Below are positions 1-8,248 of a stretch of 28,123 nucleotides of DNA, one piece after another. The notes under the pieces were generated by a model. The model made no database searches. It was given only the letters and a program-made list of their open reading frames with translations, and was not told the origin of the DNA. This DNA is from Desulfovibrio sp. GTDB taxonomy: Bacteria > Desulfobacterota > Desulfovibrionia > Desulfovibrionales > Desulfovibrionaceae. The position numbers and the translations under genes are program-made. The DNA lies in NCBI RefSeq assembly GCF_019424165.1, contig NZ_JAHZAA010000024.1, forward strand, positions 10,357 through 38,479. The letters are read 5' to 3'. The number at the start of each line of letters is the position of its first letter. The stretch's first letter is position 1.

Positions 1-102
1 GAAGAGGCCTTTTTGGGGCAAGCAGGACTTTCCGACGCAAGCAGGCAGACTTACGCTGCCGCATCATTGCAAAAACCTGATGTCTGCCCTGCAAACACAT
101 AA
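1..102 (+). CDS. Possible C-terminal tail of an upstream gene (partial)
   Basis: Frame 1 is open from the first base to a TAA at 100-102 and would give a 33-residue tail. I see no recognisable motif. The composition (alternating Ala, Ser, Gln) is compatible with a protein C-terminus but is not diagnostic. If real, the gene lies on the same strand as the FmdE cluster and ends about 140 bases before its promoter. It could equally be chance open frame in intergenic DNA. Confidence 0.25.
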   Translation, partial: EEAFLGQAGLSDASRQTYAAASLQKPDVCPANT

Positions 103-243
103 ACGGAAACAAGACACAGTTAGCATGAACACAACAGTATCGATTAATGTAAAAGCGTGACTATCGAAAGCCAAACAAAAAATATTATATCAACAATAAT
201 CCCACAACAACACAAACAACACATTGCATATTACGACAGTACA

Positions 244-272
244 TTGACACAACCCATAACAGCGGATACATT
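244..272 (+). promoter_or_regulatory. Sigma70-type promoter for the FmdE-DUF364-methyltransferase operon
   Basis: A perfect TTGACA (244-249) is followed by a 17-base spacer and TACATT (267-272, 4 of 6 matches to TATAAT). Transcription would start near 279-280, about 30 bases before the ATG at 310. The surrounding DNA from about 100 to 309 is AT-rich and unlike the coding DNA after it. The promoter position argues against translation starting at the upstream in-frame GTG at 157. Confidence 0.65.
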
Positions 273-309
273 TTTAAAAAATATCATACACATCAACTAC
301 AATAAGACC

Positions 310-879
310 ATGACAAACATCACACCATTTCTTGAAAAGGCTGAAAAGTACCACGGTCACATTTGCAGCGGACAGGTTTTGGGCATCCGCATGGCCCTTA
401 TGGCCCTGCAACTGCTTGACCTGAAGCCCGAAGATGATCTGCGGGATCTTGTTATTTTTCTGGAAACAGACAGATGCGTGGCTGATGCCGCCTATGTGGT
501 CACAGGCGTGACCCTGGGCCGCAGGCGGGTCAAGGTTTATGGGTACGGCAAAACCGCCATGTCTTTTCTTGACCTCAAAAGCGGCAGGGCTGTCAGGGTC
601 TGTGTAACCACGTCCGACCGCCCTCCCCACCATGCTCCCAAACAGGAGCAGATAGCCTTTTGGGAAAAATACGCTGACGATGATATTTTTTCATGGCAAG
701 AGGTACACATAGACCTGCCGGAAGGCGAACAGCCCGGCCCGCCAGCTCGCGTATGCTCCTGTGCCGCCTGTGGCGAAGACGTGCTGGACTGCAAGGAAGT
801 TGTGCGGGACGGCAAAACCTACTGCCACGCCTGTGCTCACGGCGCCTACTATCGTCCCCTTGAGGCCCGCCATGACTGA
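310..879 (+). CDS. FmdE-family protein with C-terminal zinc ribbon
   Basis: This 189-residue protein resembles FmdE/FwdE, a subunit found with formylmethanofuran dehydrogenase in methanogens. In non-methanogens stand-alone FmdE-like proteins are common and their function is not settled. The N-terminal domain carries the family's H-G-H-x-C signature (H15, H17, C19), a likely metal site, and C56 in an E-T-D-R-C stretch. The C-terminus has a treble-clef or zinc-ribbon-like Cys set (C149, C151, C154, then C172 and C175). I chose ATG 310 because the HGHIC domain begins just after it and a promoter lies directly upstream. An in-frame GTG at 157 would add 51 AT-rich-encoded residues with no domain. 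The ribosome site is weak. The gene overlaps the DUF364 start by 8 bases, so the two are translationally coupled. A metal-related role is inferred from Cys/His content and context only. Confidence 0.85.
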   Translation: MTNITPFLEKAEKYHGHICSGQVLGIRMALMALQLLDLKPEDDLRDLVIFLETDRCVADAAYVVTGVTLGRRRVKVYGYGKTAMSFLDLKSGRAVRVCVTTSDRPPHHAPKQEQIAFWEKYADDDIFSWQEVHIDLPEGEQPGPPARVCSCAACGEDVLDCKEVVRDGKTYCHACAHGAYYRPLEARHD

Positions 880-1645
880 GCGCTGGTTTCTGTATGACGC
901 ATTGCTTGACTCTGTGCCCGGCACCGCTCTGGTCAAGGCATTTACCTACGGCAAACATTGGCTCATGCTGGAGTCAGACAGCGGCGGCATAGGGCTGGCG
1001 CAGCATTTTCCCCTTGCTCAGGGCATGGATGACTCTTGCCTGTCGCGCTACGACATCGTGGGCCAGCCTTTGCGCCGGGTGGCAGAGCAGGTAAAATCGT
1101 GGGACTTCAACGCCGCTTCCATCGGCCTTGCCGCCCTGAACGCAGCCAACAACACGCTGGCCCTTGTACAGCAAAGCCCATTGCGCGCGGCACTGGACCG
1201 TTACCACGGGAATGCGTTTGACTTTTTTCTTTCAGAAGCAAACGGTAAAAAAGTGGCTGTGATCGGGCATTTCCCAGGTCTTGCGCAGCTACAGCAGCGC
1301 TGTGAGCTTTCAATCCTTGAGCGCCAGCCCCGTCCGGGAGATTTTCCGGACACGGCAGCGGAATATATTCTACCGCACCAGGACCTTGTTTTTATTACCG
1401 GCACTACCTTTATCAACAAAACCATCACCAGGCTGCTGGAATTGACCTCGAAAGCCAAGGTCTGCCTGGTAGGCCCGAGCACCCCAATGAATCCCCTGCT
1501 CTTCGCCCACGGGCTAAGCTCCCTTTCGGGTCTGGTTGTGGTTGATGCTGACGGGGTAGCCGCTGCCCTCAAGGATGACGACTGCGAAGCCATCTTCTCC
1601 CGGGGCGGTCGAAAGGTAAATATGGTGGCCGAATCATGCCTGTAA
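872..1645 (+). CDS. DUF4213/DUF364 protein, putative metal-chelate handling
   Basis: The 257-residue protein fits the COG2014 family: an N-terminal DUF4213 region (about 1-95, with the S-I-G-L-A-A-L-N-A segment at 83-91) and a Rossmann-like DUF364 domain (about 115-250, with V-A-V-I-G-H-F-P at 128-135 and V-C-L-V-G-P-S-T-P at 197-205). The first solved structure of the family combined enolase-N-like and Rossmann-like folds and was proposed to bind heavy metals; no reaction is established. The start at 872 is set by homology length and by overlap with the end of the FmdE gene. The open frame extends further upstream only as a shadow of that gene. The stop overlaps the following methyltransferase start by 10 bases. 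The protein is cytoplasmic, with no signal peptide. Together with the FecCD-type importer encoded opposite, it may process an imported metal complex; this is inference. Confidence 0.8.
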   Translation: MTERWFLYDALLDSVPGTALVKAFTYGKHWLMLESDSGGIGLAQHFPLAQGMDDSCLSRYDIVGQPLRRVAEQVKSWDFNAASIGLAALNAANNTLALVQQSPLRAALDRYHGNAFDFFLSEANGKKVAVIGHFPGLAQLQQRCELSILERQPRPGDFPDTAAEYILPHQDLVFITGTTFINKTITRLLELTSKAKVCLVGPSTPMNPLLFAHGLSSLSGLVVVDADGVAAALKDDDCEAIFSRGGRKVNMVAESCL

Positions 1646-2463
1646 CGATACGTACTTTTGAAGACCTTTGGGTTGACTACCAGCCGGAACGAACCGGCAT
1701 GGCAGATTTTTGGGACAAACGCGCGCCCTCGTTCAACGATCACGTCCGGCGCGATGCGTCACGCGAGCACCGGCGCCTCCTTGTAGGGCATATCGCCCGC
1801 AAGGCGCAGCTTGATCCGTCGGAGGCCGTACTTGATATCGGTTGTGGTCCCGGCAGTCACGCCCTGGAACTGGCCCCGCTGGCGGGAAGTGTGGAAGGCT
1901 TCGACATAGCCCCTAAAATGGTAGAACTCGCCAAAGAAAACGCTGCACGGGACGGTTGCGCCAACGCGCATTTTCAGGTGCTGGACTGGAGCCATGCGAA
2001 CCTGGACGGCCTGGGTTGGAGAAAAAAATTTCAACTGGTTCTTGCCTCCAGAACCCCGGCAGTCAATGACCGGGCCGCGCTGGAAAAAATGATCGCCGCC
2101 TCCTGCGGCTATTGCTGCATGATAAGCCAGGTCGATACCCGCCACTCGGTTCGTGACCATCTAAAGACACTGGTTGACTGGGATGCACATAAAGAACGCA
2201 TAAGCCGCAGCTTTTATTGCGCCTTCAATCTTCTTTGGCTGATGGGGTATTACCCCGAAGTGGAATATATGGACAGGGCATGGGAGAGCGACAGCAGCCT
2301 TGAAGAGGCGGAACTGATGTATCTGCGCTACTTTGAAAGCATGGGACCGCTCACCCCGCAGCAAAAAGAACGTCTGACCCGCACACTGGCGGAGATCAGC
2401 CGTGACGGACGGGTGCATGAAAGTGTGCAGTCAAAGGTAGCCATCATGTTCTGGGCCGTCTAG
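1636..2463 (+). CDS. Class I SAM-dependent methyltransferase
   Basis: The 275-residue protein has the SAM-binding motif I V-L-D-I-G-C-G-P-G (65-73), an acidic motif II residue in V-E-G-F-D-I-A (about 86-92), and a Q-V-L-D-W segment for motif III. This is the Methyltransf_11/25 fold seen in UbiE-like enzymes. The N-terminal 60 residues (W-D-K-R-A-P-S-F-N-D-H) match small-molecule methyltransferases that begin with a helical substrate cap. The start ATG 1636 lies inside the end of the DUF364 gene, so the three genes form one coupled operon. The substrate is unknown. Given its partners, candidates are a metal-chelating ligand or a tetrapyrrole or pterin-like cofactor; nothing in the sequence decides this. 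Confidence 0.85.
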   Translation: MPVTIRTFEDLWVDYQPERTGMADFWDKRAPSFNDHVRRDASREHRRLLVGHIARKAQLDPSEAVLDIGCGPGSHALELAPLAGSVEGFDIAPKMVELAKENAARDGCANAHFQVLDWSHANLDGLGWRKKFQLVLASRTPAVNDRAALEKMIAASCGYCCMISQVDTRHSVRDHLKTLVDWDAHKERISRSFYCAFNLLWLMGYYPEVEYMDRAWESDSSLEEAELMYLRYFESMGPLTPQQKERLTRTLAEISRDGRVHESVQSKVAIMFWAV

Positions 2464-2496
2464 AGCAGAATACTTTTACGGCTATACATTCTCAAA

Positions 2497-2527
2497 GGTT
2501 ACGTGCCGCTCGTTATGGCACGTAACC
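2497..2527. terminator. Perfect 11-bp inverted repeat between convergent operons
   Basis: GGTTACGTGCC (2497-2507) and its exact complement GGCACGTAACC (2517-2527) flank a 9-base loop. The repeat lies 33 bases after the methyltransferase stop and about 190 bases beyond the end of the opposing 5'-nucleotidase gene. No run of T follows on either strand, so intrinsic termination would be inefficient. It may instead be an mRNA-end stabiliser or a protein-binding palindrome. The rest of 2464-2716 shows no convincing gene. Confidence 0.45.
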
Positions 2528-2716
2528 ACGCAAACAGGTTGCGCGGCACGGGGGAGATTACCAGTCGAGCCAAGAAAGCTCGCACAGCAGGGCCGTGCCT
2601 GCCTCACAACCGCAACGCACCCGGATATCCTTGGGGCGATCCGGCAGGCTGCCCAATACCGGCAACAAGAGCATTGCAACTGTTCATTGCTCTAAACGCC
2701 TGCCTGAAGGCCGCAG

Positions 2717-4300
2717 TTAGGGAGTCCCGGCCTGCCAGGCCGCCTCCGCCGCAGTCTTGTCAGTAAAAACATACAGATTCTTTCCTGACCGCAGGGCTTC
2801 GGCATCAACACCGCTTTTCAACTGTTTTTCCAGAACATCCACCAACGTTCCGTGATCTTTTTTCGTGGGCAGATCCATATTTCTGGCCATAAAACCGTTA
2901 AGAGCCACGCGGTACGTCCTGTCCGGCTGCAACGGGTCTCCGTCTGCGAGACGAAGGCCGGCCACATGCAGAGCACCTGCTCCATCCCGCCAGGCCCAGG
3001 CAGTGAGTCCGTAGAACTGCGGCAGGCCACGCCCGCCATGGCCTGCACCGCGCATGAGAATTCCGGCAATCTGCCTGCCTGTCATGTCGGCTGTAACCAG
3101 GGTGTCGCCAAAGGGCAAAACATCATGCAGATCGCGCAGGCGCACAGGCCCGCCGGGCAGCCCAGCGCGTATGCCGCCAGGATTGTGCAGGGCAATAGCA
3201 GCACCGGTGGCCTTTGCCATGCCCTCGCAAATAAGGCGGCCCAGAGGCGTACTGTCCTTTCGCAATCGCCGGTCGCTGAAAATACTGTCATCGGGGGAAG
3301 TAAAAAGCACTTCCGCAAAGCCCCATGCGGTATCAAGCTGACGTATGCTTTCCGCCATGGCCCTGTCCGGCACGACACCTGCCACGTCATCATACGCCCT
3401 CAACGCCATGTCGCCTCCCTTGCCGTCAAGGGTGATCTCCATGACATGCTCCAGATAACGTCCGCCGTTGGCATACATTGCCCCGTATTGGCGGCTCGGG
3501 GATACGGCCTGATGGCTGTGCCCGTCTGCCACAAAATCCACGTTGGGTACGGCGGCCACATCAGGTCCTGTAATACGACCATCCCTGTCGCCCTGCGGCC
3601 CCGCATGGCCGAGGTGACTCAGCACTATAACGATATCTTCCGGCCGGTCATAGGGCGCAAGCGAATGCGTCAGCCGCTCCAGAATGGCTTTTTTGGTGTC
3701 TTCCGGCGTGGGTTTCAGACCGAAATCATACTCTTTTAGCACCTGCCGCATGCCGGGTTTCACCGTATAGGGCGTGATGACGCCAGTGACAATAACGCGC
3801 AGGCCGCGCTTATTTTCCGATGTTTCGTCATAAATAACCACAGGCTCTGTAACCATGCCCGGTGTATCTGCCCCCTTGTATGTAAGATTTTCGGCCACGG
3901 CATCAACCTTGCCCGGGCTGTTTTCGCGCACCAGACGCAGCAGTTCATTGCCGTAGTACAAAGGCCCTTCAGATGCGGCATAGTCAAAGGCGTGGTTTCC
4001 CGGCGTAAGCACGCGGTAGCCCACCTGCCCCATAAGTTTTGCCACTGAGCGGCCCTTGTCTTTCTGTGCATAGGCGCTGCCGCTGAAAGCGTCTCCCGCA
4101 TCCAGGATAAAAACCGTATGCCCCTCGGCCCTCGCGCTATCGGCCAATGCCTTGAGCCGGGCGTAGCCGATGCGCTTTTTTTCCGGATTGTCGGCTACAT
4201 GGCCATGAACATCATTGGTGATAAATATTTTTATGTCCGCCAGGGCCGGAACCGCAGTACAAAGCAGAAGAAAAAAAAGCAGAATTCTTGCAAAAAACAT
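2717..4300 (-). CDS. Secreted 5'-nucleotidase / metallophosphoesterase (UshA-like)
   Basis: The 527-residue protein has an N-terminal signal peptide (about 1-21, cleavage after A-L-A), so it is periplasmic or surface-exposed. A calcineurin-like metallophosphoesterase domain follows, with the dimetal ligands T-N-D-V-H-G (D30, H32), D-A-G-D (67-70), G-N-H (101-103), L-S-H-L-G-H (about 230) and D-G-H-S-H (about 260). The second half is a 5_nucleotid_C domain with N-P-G-G-I-R and L-P-F-G-D. UshA-type enzymes hydrolyse nucleoside mono- and diphosphates, UDP-sugars or cyclic nucleotides. The usual GNHEFD reads GNHAFD here; the changed Glu is not a metal ligand. ATG 4300 follows GAGGTG; a GTG at 4306 is the alternative. 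It begins 10 bases after the TonB stop and is the last gene of the importer operon, suggesting the imported ligand or a competitor carries a phosphoester. Confidence 0.85.
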   Translation of the reverse strand: MFFARILLFFLLLCTAVPALADIKIFITNDVHGHVADNPEKKRIGYARLKALADSARAEGHTVFILDAGDAFSGSAYAQKDKGRSVAKLMGQVGYRVLTPGNHAFDYAASEGPLYYGNELLRLVRENSPGKVDAVAENLTYKGADTPGMVTEPVVIYDETSENKRGLRVIVTGVITPYTVKPGMRQVLKEYDFGLKPTPEDTKKAILERLTHSLAPYDRPEDIVIVLSHLGHAGPQGDRDGRITGPDVAAVPNVDFVADGHSHQAVSPSRQYGAMYANGGRYLEHVMEITLDGKGGDMALRAYDDVAGVVPDRAMAESIRQLDTAWGFAEVLFTSPDDSIFSDRRLRKDSTPLGRLICEGMAKATGAAIALHNPGGIRAGLPGGPVRLRDLHDVLPFGDTLVTADMTGRQIAGILMRGAGHGGRGLPQFYGLTAWAWRDGAGALHVAGLRLADGDPLQPDRTYRVALNGFMARNMDLPTKKDHGTLVDVLEKQLKSGVDAEALRSGKNLYVFTDKTAAEAAWQAGTP

Positions 4301-4310
4301 GATCACCTCA

Positions 4311-5267
4311 CTACCTCAGGCTGAACTGCACCGGCATGATTACCCGCGCCGGTTCCGGCGGCGCGGCAAAAGGCGCTGCGCTGCGCACTGCCTCAAGGGC
4401 GGATTCGTCCAGCAGAGGATAGCCGCTGCTTTTACTGACTGCGACATCCCTGACCCTGCCGTCCTGTTGTATGGTAAAAGATACCGTCACCATGCCCTGA
4501 ATTCCCATGCGCTTGGCCTGCGGGTTGTAAACCAGATACTGCCTGACGCGCTTTTTGATATATTCGTAATTACCTTTCAGATATCCGGCGGAGCTTCCTG
4601 ACGCGGCAGCACTGCCTTCGCCGCTTGCGCCGCCCTTTTCTCCCCCCTGACCGCCGCGCCCCGCAGCTATGCCGGGCTGTTCGTGGCCCGCGCCGGAGGT
4701 TTTTTCGCCATTTTGCCCCCTGCCATCACGGCTGACCCGCGCATGCTCGGGAACGGCTTTTTCTATGGCGGCCCTCCCGGCCTTTCGGCTTTTGGGTCTG
4801 GTTTTCTGTTCGTCTTTTTTCGTGCGCACGGGAATGGCCGTGGCAGCAGTAACAGGGGGCTCCGGCGCAGCCGGGGCGGCATCAGGCTGTTTCAGATCAG
4901 GGTTTGCGGCATGAGTGGTATCTGGGGCGGGCGTGCTTGCGGGAGGTTCAGCGGTTTCGTCGGCCAGAGCCGGTACAGATGGGGATGCGGCGTCAGCAGC
5001 AGCATGCGATGAGGCAGAAAAATCCCCGCCGCCGGAATCGCCCGGTGGCCCGGACAGCAGGCTTACCGTAATATACCCGCCCGTGCCTGCGCCTTGCCCC
5101 ATGCCCGATGCAGGAACGGCCAGAAACCACAAGACGGCAAGCACAGCAGTATGCAGAACCAAAGAAAGCAGAAAAAACATCATGTTACCTGAAAACACCG
5201 TTGTGACGCACACCTGCTCAGCCCCGGGCATGCTGAGATGTTTTTCTGCAGCACCGTGATTTTTCAT
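4311..5267 (-). CDS. tonB: TonB energy-transducing protein
   Basis: The 318-residue protein has the TonB layout. A single N-terminal membrane anchor (about 31-50) carries a conserved-type His (H39) inside the helix. A long low-complexity linker rich in Pro, Ala, Glu and Gly spans the periplasm. The C-terminal TonB domain (about 230-318) contains V-T-V-S-F-T-I and the S-S-G-Y-P-L-L-D-E-S-A-L-E-A-V hallmark. It would couple the proton gradient, through ExbB/ExbD encoded elsewhere, to the TonB-dependent receptor of the same operon. ATG 5267 overlaps the ATPase TGA as ATGA. A start at the M-M pair (29-30) just before the helix is possible. The Gly/Ser-rich stretch at about 205-225 is atypical of the Pro-Lys linker of enterobacterial TonB. 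Confidence 0.88.
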   Translation of the reverse strand: MKNHGAAEKHLSMPGAEQVCVTTVFSGNMMFFLLSLVLHTAVLAVLWFLAVPASGMGQGAGTGGYITVSLLSGPPGDSGGGDFSASSHAAADAASPSVPALADETAEPPASTPAPDTTHAANPDLKQPDAAPAAPEPPVTAATAIPVRTKKDEQKTRPKSRKAGRAAIEKAVPEHARVSRDGRGQNGEKTSGAGHEQPGIAAGRGGQGGEKGGASGEGSAAASGSSAGYLKGNYEYIKKRVRQYLVYNPQAKRMGIQGMVTVSFTIQQDGRVRDVAVSKSSGYPLLDESALEAVRSAAPFAAPPEPARVIMPVQFSLR

Positions 5268-6022
5268 GATGTGCTGGTCCCGGTCAGGCGCATCCATACT
5301 TCGGCCTTGGGCGGCAATTCATAAAGTTTCCGCACCTGCTCCTCGGTAATGACCGAAGCCACAGGGCCATCCGCCACCAGCATGCCGTCTTTCAAAAGCA
5401 CCGCCCGCCCGCCAAGATAAACGGCCTGCTCCGGGTGGTGCGTGGTAAGCAGTATGGCCGGGCCGGAGCACGCAAGTTCACCAATAAGATCAAGCAGGTG
5501 AAACTGGTTACCATAGTCCAGGCCCGTAACAGGTTCATCCATCACAAGCGCCGCACAGTCTTGCGCCAGCGCGCGCGCAATCAGCACCATCTGGCGCTGC
5601 CCGCCGGAAAGCTCCAGATACGACCTGTCCGCCAGGTGGGTCAGGCGCACCTTTTCCAGCGCCCCCATAGCCCACTCCCGATCCTCTGCAGAAAAGCGCA
5701 GCCAGGGGCTGCGCGCGGTACGGCCCATAAGCACCACGTCCAGCACCTGAAAGCCGAAAACGCCCGTATGCTGCTGCGGCACATAGGCAAGACTGCGGGC
5801 CAGACTGCGCCGCCTGATTTTTTCCAGAGGGCAACCGTCCAGCACAATGCTTCCGGACGGTGCGGGCAAAAGCCCAAGAAGCGCCCGAAGCAGTGTTGTT
5901 TTGCCGCAACCATTGGGGCCGAGCACATTGACCACCTCGCCCCTGTCCACATGCAAGGAAATATTTTTCAGCACCGGCGGGGCGCGGTGATAGCTGACGG
6001 TAAGATTGCGTATTTCTATCAT
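5264..6022 (-). CDS. FecE/BtuD-type ABC transporter ATP-binding protein
   Basis: This 252-residue ATPase carries every ABC motif: Walker A G-P-N-G-C-G-K-T (35-42), Q-loop Y-V-P-Q-Q (80-84), signature L-S-G-G-Q (138-142), Walker B L-V-M-D-E-P (159-164) and an H-loop with H195-H196. Family resemblance is to the iron-siderophore, heme and cobalamin importers (FecE, FhuC, BtuD). It would form a dimer under the permease encoded just upstream. Start ATG 6022 overlaps the permease TGA by four bases (ATGA), and its own TGA overlaps the TonB start in the same way. A GTG at 6043 gives an N-terminal extension with no support. The substrate cannot be read from this subunit. Confidence 0.93.
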   Translation of the reverse strand: MIEIRNLTVSYHRAPPVLKNISLHVDRGEVVNVLGPNGCGKTTLLRALLGLLPAPSGSIVLDGCPLEKIRRRSLARSLAYVPQQHTGVFGFQVLDVVLMGRTARSPWLRFSAEDREWAMGALEKVRLTHLADRSYLELSGGQRQMVLIARALAQDCAALVMDEPVTGLDYGNQFHLLDLIGELACSGPAILLTTHHPEQAVYLGGRAVLLKDGMLVADGPVASVITEEQVRKLYELPPKAEVWMRLTGTSTS

Positions 6023-7026
6023 CGCCGCTTCCAGTCGTACCACAGGCTGAAGGCAAAAAGCGGCATGCTTATGAGTGATGTGGCAATGCCCAGCGGAAGC
6101 TCCACAGTCCAGACAGAGCGTATGAGCGTGTCTGTAAGCAGCACAAAAAGCGCGCCGCCCATGGCCGATGCTGTAAGCCCCACCCTGTTGTCCGGCCCGC
6201 TTATGAAGCGCATGACATGCGGAATAACCAGCCCCACCCAGTTAATGACCCCGGCAAGCACCACCGTAAGCGAGCAGACAAGTGTTGCCGCCCCGATAAG
6301 GCGCAGCTTCATGGCCGTGCTCTGTACTCCCAGTGTACGGGCTTCATCGTCCCCCATGGCGAGAGCGTTTACCGCTTTGCCGTTGAGGCAGATATAGATA
6401 AGGCCGATCAGCATGAGGGGTGCGCTCCAGGCCAGTTGATGCGGCTCCGTGCGGGACAGCGTACCCATAAGCCAGTACACAAGCTCCGGCAGTTGACGGT
6501 TGGGGTCGGCCACATACTGCACAAGAGAAGTCAGAGCCACAAAAAACGAACTGCTTACAAGGCCGCCCACCACAAGCGCCAAAAACCGCGCCCTGGGGTA
6601 GAGCCATGCAAAAAAGAGAGAAAGCCCCACGCCCAGCGTGCCGCCCGCAAAGGAAAAAGCCTGTGTCAGCGGCCAGGAAGAAAAAAACACAATGCCTATG
6701 GCCGCGCCAAAAGCAGCCCCGTGCTGCACACCCAGTATGCCAGGCGACACAAGAGGATTCTGAAACATGTTCTGGTATACCGTACCCGAAGCGGACAGGC
6801 AGGCCCCCACCAGCAGGGCTGAGCCGATACGCGGCAGGCGCAGATCAAAAAACAAAAAAAGGTGCCTGCGCTGCTCGTCATCCAGCGGACGCCCCGCCCA
6901 GGCGTCCAGCAGGCTGCGGCAAAGATCGCCCAGGGGCAGCGGATAGCGCCCCATGGGCAGGGCAAACACAATGGCCGCCAGCAAAAGCAGGGCAAGCACG
7001 AACAGCGTTTTTCTAGAATGTGCCAT
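6019..7026 (-). CDS. FecCD/BtuC-type ABC transporter permease
   Basis: The 335-residue polytopic membrane protein has the length and pattern of FecCD permeases, with roughly ten hydrophobic helices. Family-type segments include L-R-L-P-R-I near 70, S-G-T-V-Y-Q-N-M-F-Q-N-P-L-V-S-P-G-I-L-G-V near 90-110, and G-L-V-I-P-H-V-M-R near 275. It carries chelated metals or corrinoids across the inner membrane with the ATPase encoded after it. ATG 7026 lies 14 bases inside the end of the binding-protein gene. A TTG at 7035 is the only longer option. No strong ribosome site is visible, consistent with translational coupling. It is the only permease gene, so the transporter is probably a homodimer. Confidence 0.92.
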   Translation of the reverse strand: MAHSRKTLFVLALLLLAAIVFALPMGRYPLPLGDLCRSLLDAWAGRPLDDEQRRHLFLFFDLRLPRIGSALLVGACLSASGTVYQNMFQNPLVSPGILGVQHGAAFGAAIGIVFFSSWPLTQAFSFAGGTLGVGLSLFFAWLYPRARFLALVVGGLVSSSFFVALTSLVQYVADPNRQLPELVYWLMGTLSRTEPHQLAWSAPLMLIGLIYICLNGKAVNALAMGDDEARTLGVQSTAMKLRLIGAATLVCSLTVVLAGVINWVGLVIPHVMRFISGPDNRVGLTASAMGGALFVLLTDTLIRSVWTVELPLGIATSLISMPLFAFSLWYDWKRR

Positions 7027-8050
7027 ATGGCTCAAAAAGATCGTTCACCTGGGCGTTATCAAGGTCCAGGTTGAAGAAAAGTTTCATAAAATGCCTGCTC
7101 TCTGCCTTGATATCTACCGGATAAAGATCGGGATGCAGCCTGTTTGCAAGCCACTGCACGCCCAGCAGGCGCATATAGGTGGCGGGACGCTCCAGCCAGC
7201 TGAACGGGCCGCGCGGCATAAAATACACCCTGCCCTCGCGCACAGCGGACAGAGCAGCCCACTTGGCATCTGTGGGAATACGCCGCATGAGCGCCGGATG
7301 AAAAACCAGTATCGCCTCCGGGTCATAGGCCATCAACTGCTCAAAAGTTACGCGCAAAAAAGCTTCTTCCGCTCCGGGCGGGCAGTCATGCACGCTTACG
7401 GCGCCGGCGGCGGCAAACACCTCTGCACGCCTGGATTGACGGCAGATGGAGGCCAGGCCGTCAGCCTCAAGGGCCACGTAAATCCTTGTCCGTTTTTCCT
7501 GGGGCAACTCCTTCATTGCGCGAGATACTTTTTCAAGCGTCTCGGATGCATAGGCGGCCAAGGCCGCCCCACGCTCTTCACGGCCATAGGCTCGGCCCAT
7601 GGCCAGAAAACAGGGGGCCATGTCTGCCAGCCTTGCGCCGGGTATGCTGGTGACCTGCATGCCCAGGCTGGTCAGGGTCTGCTCGATGGGCAGATGGTCA
7701 TGAGCGCCCATGGAAAGATAAAAAGCTTTCTTGACGCCGCTGGCCAGCAGCATTTCCCTGTCGGGGATAAAGCCCTGCCCGTACCAGCCGCCCAGAACCG
7801 GCAGGTCATGGTAGCGGACAGGAATAAATTTTTTCTCATAATCCCGGAGAGGCGTATTCCAGCCCGCCAGCAGTTCCGGTGCAAGGGCGTACAGAGTGAA
7901 CGTGGAAGGCGGGGTGGCGCAATAGATGCTGCGTGCGCCCTCTGCGTGTCTTCCGCTTTCGGAAGCTGCGGCCATATCTGTTGCCGCGCCAACCCAAAGC
8001 GGCATGACAAGCAACGCAAGCAGCCCTATGGCAATACATCTGCTCCGCAT
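7013..8050 (-). CDS. Periplasmic binding protein of FecCD-type ABC importer (class III)
   Basis: The 345-residue protein starts with a signal sequence (hydrophobic core about 5-20) and is a helical-backbone Peripla_BP_2 protein. The C-lobe has the family pattern W-A-A-L-S-A-V-R-E-G-R-V-Y followed by P-F-S-W-L-E-R-P. This resembles binding proteins for iron chelates, corrinoids and, in MolA-type members, molybdate or tungstate. ATG 8050 is preferred to ATG 8059 because AAGGA sits at proper distance only from 8050. The frame is open further upstream to 8221, but that part is not signal-peptide-like. It passes cargo from the TonB-dependent receptor to the permease. The ligand is not determinable by eye. 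Confidence 0.88.
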   Translation of the reverse strand: MRSRCIAIGLLALLVMPLWVGAATDMAAASESGRHAEGARSIYCATPPSTFTLYALAPELLAGWNTPLRDYEKKFIPVRYHDLPVLGGWYGQGFIPDREMLLASGVKKAFYLSMGAHDHLPIEQTLTSLGMQVTSIPGARLADMAPCFLAMGRAYGREERGAALAAYASETLEKVSRAMKELPQEKRTRIYVALEADGLASICRQSRRAEVFAAAGAVSVHDCPPGAEEAFLRVTFEQLMAYDPEAILVFHPALMRRIPTDAKWAALSAVREGRVYFMPRGPFSWLERPATYMRLLGVQWLANRLHPDLYPVDIKAESRHFMKLFFNLDLDNAQVNDLFEPYGTF

Positions 8051-8248
8051 ATGCACCATCCTTTTTGCGTGCCGCTCCGGAAAATGGCCGGACCGACGGC
8101 AGCGCCCGGCCGGGGTATCCTCGCCATGCAACATGACCGGGTACGCTGAGTGAAGACTCTTCAGCGGCGGCACCAAATAGCCATTCCGTTTCTGCCGCAT
8201 GCGAAACCGGCCAGCAAACAAACCGCCGATAATCCGTCCAAGAGATAT

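Noticed and set aside
157..309. In-frame GTG at 157 as the start of the FmdE-like gene, adding 51 residues
   Set aside because: The extension is AT-rich, shows no domain, and a TTGACA-N17-TACATT promoter lies inside it at 244-272.
5435..6397. 320-codon + strand frame opposite the ABC ATPase and permease genes
   Set aside because: It is a shadow of genes with all ABC motifs on the other strand; its own translation is Arg/His/Gln-rich without any domain.
6953..8149. 398-codon + strand frame opposite the binding-protein gene
   Set aside because: The opposite strand encodes a signal-peptide-bearing Peripla_BP_2 protein that fits its operon; this frame has no recognisable feature.
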